64,000 nucleotides of DNA from Nitrogeniibacter aestuarii. Its GTDB lineage: Bacteria > Pseudomonadota > Gammaproteobacteria > Burkholderiales > Rhodocyclaceae. Each line of letters starts with the position of its first letter. Positions within the stretch are counted from its first letter, which is position 1. A program made the position numbers and the translations under genes. The stretch covers positions 2,046,001 to 2,110,000 of the forward strand of contig NZ_CP071321.1 of NCBI RefSeq assembly GCF_017309585.1, read 5' to 3'. The notes beneath the pieces are model-generated. The model was given only the letters and a program-made list of their open reading frames with translations, was not told the DNA's origin and did not search any database. Of this stretch, positions 16,221-24,140 are shown piece after piece.

Positions 16221-16390
16221 CTTGTCTCCTCCGGGCTGCGGCCTGTCTTTATGAACGCTTTGCGGACCGCTTCCGCTCTTATATCACCCTTTGCGACACC
16301 GGCCGCAGACGGGTTTCGTGAGCCCGGGCGTGTCCTTGCTTGTGTGCAGTGCAAGATGTTTCACGACCGGTTTCTCGCTATGGTACGAAA

Positions 16391-16398
16391 TCTCGAGA
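16391..16398. promoter_or_regulatory. TCTCGAGA palindrome before the ferredoxin gene
   Basis: The perfect 8-base palindrome TCTCGAGA recurs at 16993, 21827 and 27555, each time in a control region of this catabolic cluster. Here it lies 20 bases before the ferredoxin ATG and within the dmpR/dmpQ divergent region. It is a candidate half of the operator for the GntR-family regulator at 26699-27469. Confidence 0.5.
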
Positions 16399-16419
16399 TT
16401 AATGTCAGGTCGCCGGATC

Positions 16420-16803
16420 ATGTCAAGCACAGGCGCGCAATACCGAATCGAACTGGTTAACACGAAAGACAGTTTCACCTGTCGTGACGACGTGGACGTC
16501 CTGCGTGGCATGGAGCGGCTGAACTACAGGGGCATTCCCGTCGGCTGCCGTGGTGGGGGTTGCGGCGTGTGCAAGGTGACTGTGTTGAGCGGCGACTACG
16601 AGACGAAGAAGATGAGCCGCGCCTACGTCAGTGAAGAAGAGGAGCAGGCCGGGACCGTGCTGGCCTGCCGACTGTACGCGCGAAGCGACCTGAAACTGGA
16701 GGTGGTGGGTGGCCTGAAGAAGTGTCTCGACAAGAAAATGGCCAAATCGCCTTTTCTGGCACAAGCCACCGCCGCAGCAGGCTCGGCGCCGCCACTGACC
16801 TGA
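16420..16803 (+). CDS. dmpQ: XylT/DmpQ-like [2Fe-2S] ferredoxin
   Basis: 127 residues from the ATG at 16420; an in-frame ATG at 16402 is possible. Plant-type ferredoxin ligands are at Cys43, Cys48, Cys51 and Cys83 (CRGGGCGVC and ACRLYA). The family (XylT, DmpQ, TbuW) re-reduces the active-site iron of catechol 2,3-dioxygenase after oxidative inactivation by substituted catechols. A basic C-terminal tail (LKKCLDKKMAKS) is typical. Unusually it is placed before dmpK rather than between dmpP and dmpB, and has its own terminator at 16826-16850, so it is probably transcribed separately from the hydroxylase. Confidence 0.85.
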   Translation: MSSTGAQYRIELVNTKDSFTCRDDVDVLRGMERLNYRGIPVGCRGGGCGVCKVTVLSGDYETKKMSRAYVSEEEEQAGTVLACRLYARSDLKLEVVGGLKKCLDKKMAKSPFLAQATAAAGSAPPLT

Positions 16804-16825
16804 GGTGCGACACAACGACCCCGAC

Positions 16826-16850
16826 AACCCGGCGCTGGCCGGGTTTTTTC
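16826..16850 (+). terminator. Rho-independent terminator after the ferredoxin gene
   Basis: Perfect 8-bp stem AACCCGGC/GCCGGGTT with a 4-base loop, followed by a run of T. It lies 23 bases after the ferredoxin stop and separates that gene from the hydroxylase operon. Confidence 0.85.
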
Positions 16851-16917
16851 ATGGGGATTGAGCTGGCGTGAGACGGGGGAAGCGTTGCAAGTCATTGTTG
16901 CAGCGCGAAAAATCGGC

Positions 16918-16933
16918 TTGATCAAATGATCAA
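16918..16933 (+). promoter_or_regulatory. Upstream activating site 1 for the DmpR-like activator
   Basis: TTGATCAAATGATCAA is a near-perfect 16-bp inverted repeat and matches the XylR/DmpR upstream-activating consensus TTGA-N-CAAT-type sequence. It lies about 108 bases upstream of the -24 element at 17041, a normal distance for looping contact with sigma-54 RNA polymerase. Confidence 0.85.
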
Positions 16934-16947
16934 CGAAATGACGCTAT

Positions 16948-16963
16948 TTGATCATTTGATCAA
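16948..16963 (+). promoter_or_regulatory. Upstream activating site 2 for the DmpR-like activator
   Basis: TTGATCATTTGATCAA is a second 16-bp inverted repeat, exactly 30 bases (about three helical turns) after site 1. Paired sites on one face of the helix are the rule for XylR and DmpR promoters, where they help the activator to oligomerise. Confidence 0.85.
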
Positions 16964-16989
16964 GCCATAAGATAAATCTTCAATTTCGA

Positions 16990-17003
16990 AATTCTCGAGA
17001 ATT
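16990..17003. promoter_or_regulatory. AATTCTCGAGAATT palindrome in the dmpK control region
   Basis: A 14-bp palindrome containing the recurring TCTCGAGA core (16993-17000). It lies between the activator sites and the sigma-54 promoter, where bound protein could block DNA looping or polymerase. The same core is found before the ferredoxin, the first catechol dioxygenase and the hbpS-like gene. Confidence 0.55.
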
Positions 17004-17040
17004 CGCTTGCAGCGGGCGTGGCGGCTGGGTTTTCCGAAAG

Positions 17041-17056
17041 TGGCACGGCAATTGAG
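17041..17056 (+). promoter_or_regulatory. Sigma-54-like promoter of the phenol hydroxylase operon
   Basis: TGGCAC at 17041-17046, five bases, then TTGAG at 17052-17056. The -24 element is perfect; the -12 element has GA in place of the usual GC, so strength is uncertain. Start of transcription would be near 17066, leaving a ~40-base leader before dmpK. The two activator sites upstream make the assignment convincing. Confidence 0.7.
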
Positions 17057-17104
17057 ACATAGGGTGTATCGAGCCCGGAGAGGCTCACGAAATGGAGACA
17101 CCCA

Positions 17105-17374
17105 ATGGCGAGCCAAACACCGCACGTCGATGTGAATCGCAAGTTCGTCCGCCTGGTCGAGCGTCGCGATGATGGTCTGGTGGAGTTCGAGTTCTCCATC
17201 GGCCTGCCGGAACTCTACGTCGAGATGCTGCTGCCCGCAGACGCCTTCGACGCGTTCTGCGAAACCAACGCCGTCGAGTTCATCGAAGGCGAACGCCCCA
17301 TCGAGGACACCGGTGCCGATTGGCAATGGCGCTTGCGTGACGCGACCACCGAACGATTCAAACACAACGACTGA
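17105..17374 (+). CDS. dmpK: Phenol hydroxylase assembly protein DmpK
   Basis: 89 residues, starting MASQTPHVDVNRKFVRLVER after a GGAGA site. Small size, the FVRLVERRDDGLVEFEFSIGLPELYVEMLLP segment and position as first gene of a KLMNOP operon match DmpK/PhK/TomA0. In the Pseudomonas CF600 system DmpK is not needed for the catalytic cycle but helps activate the oxygenase, probably by aiding iron insertion. It acts in the cytoplasm and is followed by dmpL after 47 bases. Confidence 0.9.
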   Translation: MASQTPHVDVNRKFVRLVERRDDGLVEFEFSIGLPELYVEMLLPADAFDAFCETNAVEFIEGERPIEDTGADWQWRLRDATTERFKHND

Positions 17375-17421
17375 GCCGGATCGAACCCGGCGAGACAAGC
17401 ACACACGAGGAGGAGACACCC

Positions 17422-18414
17422 ATGCAGATGGACCTGCGAACGGTATCAATCACACCGTTGCGTCATACCTACAGCAACGTGGCACGTCGTTTCGGCGACA
17501 AGCCGGCGTCCCGCTACCAGGAAGGCTCGTACGACCTGCAGTCGACGGCCAACTTCCAGTACCGCCCGACCTGGGACCCGGATCACGAGATCTTCGATAC
17601 CGCACGGACGAAGATCGTGATGAAGGACTGGTACGACTTCAAGGACCCGCGCCAGTTCTACTACGGCGCCTACACCCTGGCCCGTGCCAAGCAGCAGGAC
17701 GCCGCCGAGGCCAACCTGAACTTTGTCGAGTCGCACAACCTGGTCGGCACCATGAGCGAAGACCTGTTGCTGCGTGCACGCCGATTGCTCATCCCGCTGC
17801 GTCATGTGGCCTGGGGCGGCAACCTGAACAACGCCTCGGTCTGCGCCTACGGCTACGGCACGTCCTTCACCCAGCCCTTCATCTTCCAGTCGATGGACCA
17901 GCTGGCCATCGCCCAGTATCTGACGCGCGTCGGACTGCTGCTGGGCGACGAGGCTGCGCTGGACGAGGCGAAAGACGCCTGGCTGAACGCCGACGAGTGG
18001 CAGGGCCTGCGCCGTTACGTGGAAGACACCTTCGTGGTGACGGACCCGTACGAGCTGTTCGTGGCCCAGACCGTCGCCCTCGATGGCCTGCTGTTCCCGA
18101 TGGTGTATGAGGCAATCGTCAATGGCGTGTTCGCCAGCCAGGGCGGCACGCCGGTGGCGCTGGCAACCCAGTTCATGAGCGAGTGGTTTGCCGAAAACAA
18201 GCGCTGGGCCGATGCCACGCTCAAGACGGCGCTCAAGGAATCGGAGGCCAACAAGGCGCAGATCGAAGCCTGGGTGACCCACTGGCGTGATCGCGCGGCG
18301 GCTGCCCTGCGCCCGCTGGCCCAGATTGCCGTGGCCGAAGGGGCCGATGAACTGCTCGCCGAGCAAGTCGAGCAGTTCAACACACGCATGACCAAAACCG
18401 GCCTGTCGGTCTGA
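17422..18414 (+). CDS. dmpL: Phenol hydroxylase beta subunit DmpL
   Basis: 330 residues (MQMDLRTVSITPLRHTYSNV), normal length for DmpL/PHL. It is the non-catalytic helical ferritin-like-fold subunit that pairs with DmpN in the (alpha-beta-gamma)2 hydroxylase; segments RRFGDKPASRYQEGSYDLQ, MKDWYDFKDPRQFYYGAYT and AYGYGTSFTQPFIFQSMDQL are characteristic. The EXXH diiron motifs of the alpha subunit are absent, as expected. A strong AGGAGGAGA precedes the ATG. Confidence 0.93.
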   Translation: MQMDLRTVSITPLRHTYSNVARRFGDKPASRYQEGSYDLQSTANFQYRPTWDPDHEIFDTARTKIVMKDWYDFKDPRQFYYGAYTLARAKQQDAAEANLNFVESHNLVGTMSEDLLLRARRLLIPLRHVAWGGNLNNASVCAYGYGTSFTQPFIFQSMDQLAIAQYLTRVGLLLGDEAALDEAKDAWLNADEWQGLRRYVEDTFVVTDPYELFVAQTVALDGLLFPMVYEAIVNGVFASQGGTPVALATQFMSEWFAENKRWADATLKTALKESEANKAQIEAWVTHWRDRAAAALRPLAQIAVAEGADELLAEQVEQFNTRMTKTGLSV

Positions 18415-18427
18415 GGAGAGACAACCC

Positions 18428-18697
18428 ATGTCCACCGTTTTCATCGCCTTGCAGGCGAACGAAGAAACCCGGCCGATCATCGAGGCCATCGAGCAGGACA
18501 ACCCGAATGCGGTGGTCAATCACCAGCCCGCCATGGTGAAGATCGACTGCGAGGACCGCATCGTCGTGCGCCGCGAAACCATCGAGGAACTCATCGGCCG
18601 CGACTTCGACCTTCAGGAAATCCAGGTGAACCTGATTTCGCTCTCGGGCCATCTGGACGAGACCGACGACGAAATGACGCTCTACTGGAACGCCTGA
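18428..18697 (+). CDS. dmpM: Phenol hydroxylase coupling protein DmpM
   Basis: 89 residues, a cofactor-free effector of the MmoB/DmpM family (MSTVFIALQANEETRPIIEA; MVKIDCEDRIVVRRETIEEL). It binds the hydroxylase near the diiron site and tunes substrate access and electron use. It lies between dmpL and dmpN in the conserved order, 13 bases after dmpL. Confidence 0.93.
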   Translation: MSTVFIALQANEETRPIIEAIEQDNPNAVVNHQPAMVKIDCEDRIVVRRETIEELIGRDFDLQEIQVNLISLSGHLDETDDEMTLYWNA

Positions 18698-18722
18698 GCG
18701 AACCCAACAGGAGACAAATGCA

Positions 18723-20279
18723 ATGGATATGAAAGCAGGCTCCGGCAAGAAGCTCGGACTGAAAGAAAAATACCGCCACATGACCCGCGAGCTGGATTGG
18801 GAAACCACCTACCAGACGCGCCAGGACGTCCACCCGCTCGTGGAATACGAGGGCATCAAGATCCATGACTGGGACAAGTGGGAAGACCCGTTCCGCCTGA
18901 CCATGGACGCTTACTGGAAATACCAGTCGGAAAAGGAGCGCAAGCTCTACGCCATCATCGAGGCCTATGCGCAGAACAACGGTCACCTGAACGTGACCGA
19001 CGCGCGCTACCTCAATGCCATCAAGCTGTTCCTGACCGGCATCAGCCCGCTCGAGTACATGGCCCACCGTGGCTTTGCCATGGCCGGCCGGGCCTTCCCC
19101 GGCGCAGGTCCGCGTGTGGCCTGCCTGATGCAGTCGCTCGATGAGTTGCGTCACGCCCAGACGCAGATTCACTCACTGTCGAATTACAACAAGTACTACA
19201 ACGGTTTCCACGACCCGGCGCACATGCTGCAGCGCGTGTGGTACCTGTCGGTGCCGCGTTCCTTCTTTGACGATGCGGTCACGGCCGGCCCGTTCGAGTT
19301 CATGGTCGCCATCGGCTTCTCGTTCGAATACGTGCTCACCAACCTGCTGTTCGTGCCGTTTGTGTCCGGTGCGGCCTACAACGGCGACATGGGCACCATG
19401 ACCTTCGGCTTCTCCGCCCAGTCGGACGAAGCGCGCCACATGACCCTGGGTCTGGAGATCATCAAGTTCATTCTTGAGCAGGACCCGGACAACATCCCCA
19501 TCGTCCAGCGCTGGATCGACAAGTGGACCTGGCGGGGTTACCGCGTGCTGACCCTGGTCGGCATGATGATGGATTACATGCTGCCCAAGCGGATCATGAG
19601 CTGGAAGGAGGCCTGGGAGGTCTACTTCGAGCAGAACGGCGGTGCGCTGTTCAAGGATCTGGCCCGCTACGGCATCCGCCCGCCGAAGTGGCTCGACCAG
19701 ATCAGCTTCGACAAGGACCACATCTCCCACCAGGCCTGGTCGACCTTCTACCAGTACGGCGCGGCGGCCGACTTCCATACCTGGTCGCCCACCGACGACG
19801 AACTGGACTGGCTGTCCAAGAAGTACCCGAACAGCTTCGACAAGTACTACCGGCCCCGGCTGGAGTTCTGGCGCGAGCAGGCTGAAAAGGGCAACCGCTT
19901 CTACAACACCACGCTGCCCCAGCTGTGCCAGGTGTGCCAGATCCCGATGGTGTTCACCGAACCAGGCGACCCGACCAAGACCTGCTATCGCGAGGTCGAT
20001 TATCAGGGCGAGAAGTTCCATTTCTGCTCGGATGGCTGCAAGGACATCTTCGAGCACGAGCCCGAGAAGTACAAGCAGTCCTGGCTGCCGGTGCATCAGA
20101 TCTATCAGGGCAACTGCTTCCCCGAGGGGACCGATCCCACAGTGGAGGGCTTCGAGCCGCTGGCCAAGGTGCTCGAGTACTACCACGTGAATTTCGGGCG
20201 CGACAACCTGGACTTCGAAGGCTCCGAAGACCAGAAGAATTTTGCCGCCTGGCGCGGCATGGCAACCACCAACGAATAA
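18723..20279 (+). CDS. dmpN: Phenol hydroxylase alpha (catalytic diiron) subunit DmpN
   Basis: 518 residues, the usual length. Carboxylate-bridged diiron ligands are visible: Glu111 (SPLEYMAHRG), Glu141 and His144 (DELRHAQ), Glu202 (FSFEYVLTN), and Glu236 with His239 (DEARHM). The C-terminal part has four cysteines in a YHS-like zinc module (CQVCQIP and FHFCSDGCKDIF), as in other DmpN proteins. It hydroxylates phenol and methylphenols to catechols with O2 and electrons from DmpP. It lies 25 bases after dmpM. Confidence 0.95.
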   Translation: MDMKAGSGKKLGLKEKYRHMTRELDWETTYQTRQDVHPLVEYEGIKIHDWDKWEDPFRLTMDAYWKYQSEKERKLYAIIEAYAQNNGHLNVTDARYLNAIKLFLTGISPLEYMAHRGFAMAGRAFPGAGPRVACLMQSLDELRHAQTQIHSLSNYNKYYNGFHDPAHMLQRVWYLSVPRSFFDDAVTAGPFEFMVAIGFSFEYVLTNLLFVPFVSGAAYNGDMGTMTFGFSAQSDEARHMTLGLEIIKFILEQDPDNIPIVQRWIDKWTWRGYRVLTLVGMMMDYMLPKRIMSWKEAWEVYFEQNGGALFKDLARYGIRPPKWLDQISFDKDHISHQAWSTFYQYGAAADFHTWSPTDDELDWLSKKYPNSFDKYYRPRLEFWREQAEKGNRFYNTTLPQLCQVCQIPMVFTEPGDPTKTCYREVDYQGEKFHFCSDGCKDIFEHEPEKYKQSWLPVHQIYQGNCFPEGTDPTVEGFEPLAKVLEYYHVNFGRDNLDFEGSEDQKNFAAWRGMATTNE

Positions 20280-20336
20280 AAGGCGCGAGGGGGTGCGCGC
20301 GCATCCCCCCGGCCTTGAACTGACACGGAGACTTTC

Positions 20337-20696
20337 ATGGACGTTGCTGCCATCAAGGAATACAAGTTCGAATCCGCTGACCGGCTCGAGAACTTTCACG
20401 GCAACCAGTTGCTGTACGTGGGCTGGGAAGACCACCTCATGTTTTGCGCGCCGTTCTGCTTCATGTTGCCGCCCGATACGCCTTTCCAGGCGGTGGTCGA
20501 CAACATGCTGCCCGGTGCCTTCGGTTACCACCCGGACTTTGCCCAGATCGACTGGAGCAAGACCGAGTGGTTCAAGTCCGGTGAGCCCTGGACACCGCAG
20601 CCGGACAAGTCGCTCGCCGAGAACGGTCTCGGTCACAAGGCGGTGATCCGCTTCCGTACGCCCGGCCTCACCGGCATCAAGGGCTCCTGCAGCTAA
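20337..20696 (+). CDS. dmpO: Phenol hydroxylase gamma subunit DmpO
   Basis: 119 residues (MDVAAIKEYKFESADRLENF), with HGNQLLYVGWEDHLMFCAPFCF and the AFGYHPDFAQIDW segment typical of the small gamma subunit of the hydroxylase, needed for a stable oligomer. ACGGAGAC lies just before the ATG. Position between dmpN and dmpP is standard. Confidence 0.93.
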   Translation: MDVAAIKEYKFESADRLENFHGNQLLYVGWEDHLMFCAPFCFMLPPDTPFQAVVDNMLPGAFGYHPDFAQIDWSKTEWFKSGEPWTPQPDKSLAENGLGHKAVIRFRTPGLTGIKGSCS

Positions 20697-20768
20697 CACG
20701 CGTCACCGGCGTCCGGGCCACAGAAGTCCGGACGCCGGCTGGCGTGCATCACCCCACGGAGACACTGC

Positions 20769-21824
20769 ATGAGTTATGAACTGACCATCGAGCCGCTGGG
20801 CACGACGATCGAGGTCGAAGAGGATCAGACCATTCTGGATGCCGCCTTGCGTGCCGGCATCTGGCTGCCGCACGCCTGTTGCCACGGTCTGTGCGCCACC
20901 TGCAAGATCGATGTGATCGACGGCGAGGTGGATCACGGCGAGGCATCCAGTTTTGCGCTGATGGACTTCGAACGTGACGAGGGCAAGACCCTGGCCTGTT
21001 GCGCGCGGCTCGAGTCCGACGTGACCATCGAGGCCGATATCGACGAAGAGCCGGATGCCGAGTCGATTCCGGTGAAGGATTTTCCGGGTACGGTCTCGCG
21101 CATCGAGCAGCTCACGCCCACCATCAAGGGCATCTTCATCGAACTCGACGAGCCCATTCATTTCCAGGCCGGCCAGTACGTGAACCTGGAGCTGCCTTCA
21201 CACATCGGCTCGCGTGCCTTTTCGCTGGCGAATGCGCCGGGGCAGGGCAACGAGGTGGAGCTGAACATCCGCATCGTGCCCGGGGGCGCAGGCACCACCT
21301 GGATTCACGAAGACCTCAAGGTGGGGGAGCGTATCAGCCTGTCCGGTCCCTACGGCCGATTCTTCGTGCGCAAGTCGGCCGAGTCGCCCCTGATCTTCAT
21401 GGCGGGTGGCTCGGGGCTGTCGAGCCCGCGCAGCATGATTCTCGATCTGCTGGGGGAGGGCTGTAGCCAACCGATCACGCTGGTCTACGGCCAGCGCACC
21501 CGCGAAGAACTCTATTACCACGACGAGTTCCTTGCGCTTGCCGAGCAGCACGGCAACTTCACCTACGTGCCGGCGCTTTCCGACGAGCCGGAGGGCACCG
21601 ACTGGGCGGGCTTCCGTGGTTTCGTCCATGACGCGGCGGTGGCGCATTTCGACAACGACTTCCGCGGGCACAAGGCGTACCTGTGTGGCCCGCCGTTGAT
21701 GATCGACGCCTGCATCGGTGCGCTCATGCAGGGCCGCCTGTTCGAGAACGACATCTTCACCGAGCGCTTCATTTCCGCCGCCGACGCCCAGCAGGTGAGA
21801 AGTCCCTTGTTCAAGCGGATTTAA
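20769..21824 (+). CDS. dmpP: Phenol hydroxylase reductase DmpP (FAD, [2Fe-2S])
   Basis: 351 residues. N-terminal plant-type ferredoxin domain with Cys37, Cys42, Cys45 and Cys77 (CCHGLCATC and LACCAR), then an FAD-binding barrel (RAFSLANAP), and an NAD-binding domain ending YLCGPPLMIDACI. It passes electrons from NADH to the diiron centre of DmpN. It is the last gene of the hydroxylase block; the space to the first dioxygenase gene carries a separate promoter/operator module at 21827-21870. Confidence 0.95.
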   Translation: MSYELTIEPLGTTIEVEEDQTILDAALRAGIWLPHACCHGLCATCKIDVIDGEVDHGEASSFALMDFERDEGKTLACCARLESDVTIEADIDEEPDAESIPVKDFPGTVSRIEQLTPTIKGIFIELDEPIHFQAGQYVNLELPSHIGSRAFSLANAPGQGNEVELNIRIVPGGAGTTWIHEDLKVGERISLSGPYGRFFVRKSAESPLIFMAGGSGLSSPRSMILDLLGEGCSQPITLVYGQRTREELYYHDEFLALAEQHGNFTYVPALSDEPEGTDWAGFRGFVHDAAVAHFDNDFRGHKAYLCGPPLMIDACIGALMQGRLFENDIFTERFISAADAQQVRSPLFKRI

Positions 21825-21826
21825 AA

Positions 21827-21870
21827 TCTCGAGAAAAAACGTTGACGTCGAGAAAAGACGCCAATATCTT
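21827..21870 (+). promoter_or_regulatory. Sigma-70-like promoter with TCGAGAAAA direct repeats before catechol dioxygenase 1
   Basis: TCTCGAGA at 21827-21834 is followed after one helical-plus spacing by a second TCGAGAAAA at 21848; the two TCGAG cores are 19 bases apart. TTGACG (21842-21847), 17 bases, and TATCTT (21865-21870) form a plausible -35/-10 pair that the repeats overlap. The same arrangement with identical spacing is found at 27555-27598. A repressor binding here would occlude the -35 box. Confidence 0.7.
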
Positions 21871-21942
21871 TAATCTCACGACACATAAACCGCTGGCGCA
21901 TGTCATGAATCCGAGACGGTGACCGGCTGGAGGAGACTCAAC

Positions 21943-22869
21943 ATGGCAGTAAACGGAATTCTGCGCCCGGGCCACGTGCGCCTGCGCGTGCTCGACCTCG
22001 ACGAGGCCGTCAAACACTACCGCGACGTGCTGGGCCTGATGGAAATGGGCCGCGACGCTCAGGGCCGCGTGTATTTCAAGACCGTCGACGAACACGATCA
22101 CAACTCCCTGGTGCTGCGCGAGGCCGACGAGGCCGGCATGGACGCCATGGCATTCAAGGTGGCGGACAAGGCCACGCTCGACAGGCTCGAAGCCGACATC
22201 CGCGCATTCGGCATCACCACCGAGCGCATTCCCGCCGGCGAAATGCTGGAGACCGGCGAGCGCGTGATCTTCCAGGCGCCCACCGGGCACCACTTCGAGC
22301 TGTATGCCGAGAAGACCGACGTGGGCAACGGCATGCCCTACACCAATCCGGAAGTCTTCGTGCCGAACCAGCCGGGCATCAATCCGGTGCGCTTCGACCA
22401 CTGCCTGCTGTACGGCCCGAACATCACCGAGGTGGAAAAGCTGTTCACCGAAGTGCTGGGTTTCTACACCACCGAAAACGTGTTGATGGAAGACGGCAAC
22501 AGCAATCTGGCGGTGTTCATGTCCTGCTCCAACAAGGCGCACGACATCGCCTTCGTGATGCATGGCGAGCCCGACAAGCTGCACCACGTGTCCTTCCTGC
22601 TCGAGAGCTGGGAAGGGGTGCTCAAGGCGGCCGACATCATGTCCATGAACCGGGTGTCCATCGACATCGGCCCGACGCGCCACGGCATCACCCGCGGCAC
22701 CACGATCTACGCCTTCGATCCGAGCGGCAACCGCTTCGAGACCTTCTCGGGCGGCTATCACGCCTACCCCGATCAGCACCCGATCACCTGGACCTTCGAT
22801 CAGGTCGGTCCGGCGATCTTCTATCACGACCGCCAGCTCAATGAGCGCTTCCTGTCGGTGGTGAGCTAA
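21943..22869 (+). CDS. dmpB: Catechol 2,3-dioxygenase, copy 1
   Basis: 308 residues from the ATG at 21943, chosen because GGAGGAG lies 8 bases before it and because it gives the family length. Two vicinal-oxygen-chelate repeats; iron ligands His153 (FDHCLLYG), His214 (KLHHVSF) and Glu266 (FDPSGNRFETF) correspond to XylE His153, His214, Glu265. It cleaves catechol next to the hydroxyls to give 2-hydroxymuconic semialdehyde. It has its own promoter and a terminator (22877-22911). A paralogue follows directly. Confidence 0.95.
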   Translation: MAVNGILRPGHVRLRVLDLDEAVKHYRDVLGLMEMGRDAQGRVYFKTVDEHDHNSLVLREADEAGMDAMAFKVADKATLDRLEADIRAFGITTERIPAGEMLETGERVIFQAPTGHHFELYAEKTDVGNGMPYTNPEVFVPNQPGINPVRFDHCLLYGPNITEVEKLFTEVLGFYTTENVLMEDGNSNLAVFMSCSNKAHDIAFVMHGEPDKLHHVSFLLESWEGVLKAADIMSMNRVSIDIGPTRHGITRGTTIYAFDPSGNRFETFSGGYHAYPDQHPITWTFDQVGPAIFYHDRQLNERFLSVVS

Positions 22870-22876
22870 GCAGGAC

Positions 22877-22911
22877 ACGGGGCCTTCGCAAGGAGGCCCC
22901 GTCGGGTTTTT
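22877..22911 (+). terminator. Terminator between the two catechol dioxygenase genes
   Basis: Stem ACGGGGCCT/AGGCCCCGT (9 bp) with an 8-base loop, followed by TCGGGTTTTT. It separates the two dioxygenase copies, so copy 2 needs read-through or its own promoter. Confidence 0.8.
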
Positions 22912-23050
22912 CTTCCAGCAGAGAGAGACGTCCGCACCGGCTGTTCGGCGCGGAAAACCATCCCGGATACAGGTGCCGCAACCGGGCGGCGCCCACATAA
23001 CGAACCCGGGGGTGCCCCTGACCGGAGGGGTGTTGAGGAAGGAGAACACC

Positions 23051-23977
23051 ATGGCAGTCAACGGCGTATTGCGCCCTGGCCATTTTCAGATGCGCGTGCT
23101 CAATCTGGACGAGAGCGTCAAGTTCTACACCGAGGTCATGGGCCTCAAGGAGACCGGTCGCGACACGCAGGGCCGCGTCTATTTCAAGACCCAGGACGAG
23201 CGCGACCACAACAGTTTCATCATCCGCGAGGCCGTCGAGGCGGGCGTGGATTTCTTCGGCTTCAAGGTGCTCGACAAGGCCACCCTGGCCAGGCTCGACG
23301 CCGACCTGCGCGCCTACGGCCTGCACACCGAGCGTATCGCCGCCGGTGAAATGCTGGAGACGGGTGAGCGCATCCGCTTCACCTTGCCGACCGGTCACGA
23401 TATCGAGCTGTACGCCGAGAAGACGGACGTGGGCAACGGCATGCCCTATACCAACCCGGAAGTCTGGGTGCCCGACGTGCCAGGCATCAACCCGGTGCGC
23501 ATGGACCATTGCCTGCTCTACGGCCCGAATATCGAAGAGGCGCAGAAGATCTTCGAAGAGGTGCTGGGTTTCTATCTGGTCGAGCGGGTGCTCATGGAAG
23601 ACGGCCAGTCCGACCTGGCCATCTGGCTGTCGTGTTCCAACAAGGCCCATGACATCGCCTTCGTGCGCCACTCCGAGCCGGGTAAGCTGCACCACATTGC
23701 TTTCTTCCTGGAGAGTTGGGAAGGGGTGCTCAAGGCGGCCGACATCATGTCCATGAACCGGGTGTCCATCGACATCGGCCCGACGCGTCACGGCATCACC
23801 CGTGGCACCACCATCTATGCGTTCGATCCGTCAGGCAATCGCTTCGAAACCTTCTGCGGCGGGTATCAGACCTACCCGGATCATCATCCGATTACCTGGA
23901 CGTTTGATAACGTGGGGGCGGGGATTTTCTATCATGATCGGAAGCTCAATGAGCGGTTCCTGTCGGTTGTGAGCTGA
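23051..23977 (+). CDS. dmpB2: Catechol 2,3-dioxygenase, copy 2
   Basis: 308 residues from the ATG at 23051 with GGAAGGAGAA upstream. Same fold and iron ligands as copy 1 (MDHCLLYG, KLHHIAF, SGNRFETF), but many substitutions elsewhere, e.g. FFGF for AMAF and WLSCSNK for FMSCSNK. The two copies are near-identical over 22609-22679 and 23717-23787, a 71-base exact match that stands out from the divergent flanks. Different ring-substituent preference is a likely reason for keeping both; this is inference. The symbol only marks the second copy. Confidence 0.93.
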   Translation: MAVNGVLRPGHFQMRVLNLDESVKFYTEVMGLKETGRDTQGRVYFKTQDERDHNSFIIREAVEAGVDFFGFKVLDKATLARLDADLRAYGLHTERIAAGEMLETGERIRFTLPTGHDIELYAEKTDVGNGMPYTNPEVWVPDVPGINPVRMDHCLLYGPNIEEAQKIFEEVLGFYLVERVLMEDGQSDLAIWLSCSNKAHDIAFVRHSEPGKLHHIAFFLESWEGVLKAADIMSMNRVSIDIGPTRHGITRGTTIYAFDPSGNRFETFCGGYQTYPDHHPITWTFDNVGAGIFYHDRKLNERFLSVVS

Positions 23978-24140
23978 AGGGGGGTGCCGTGTCGCCCGGC
24001 TGAGCGTAGCGATGCCGGGTGCGGCGGTGACGGGCTTTCAGGTCCTGCCGGGAAGGCTGGTCGTGATTCGTCAGGTCTGGCTTCCGTCTGGTGGCGTCAC
24101 TGGCCGGGTCTCGCCCCGGCGGGCGAAACCATCGGCGAAA
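23978..24140. other. Start of the repeat-bearing gap, partial repeat sequence
   Basis: No gene. Around 24085-24180 the sequence resembles the junction part of the 590-bp repeat (GGCCGGGTCTCGCCCCGGCG and the following GGAATGGTG segment), so a decayed or truncated repeat end precedes the first full unit. Confidence 0.5.
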
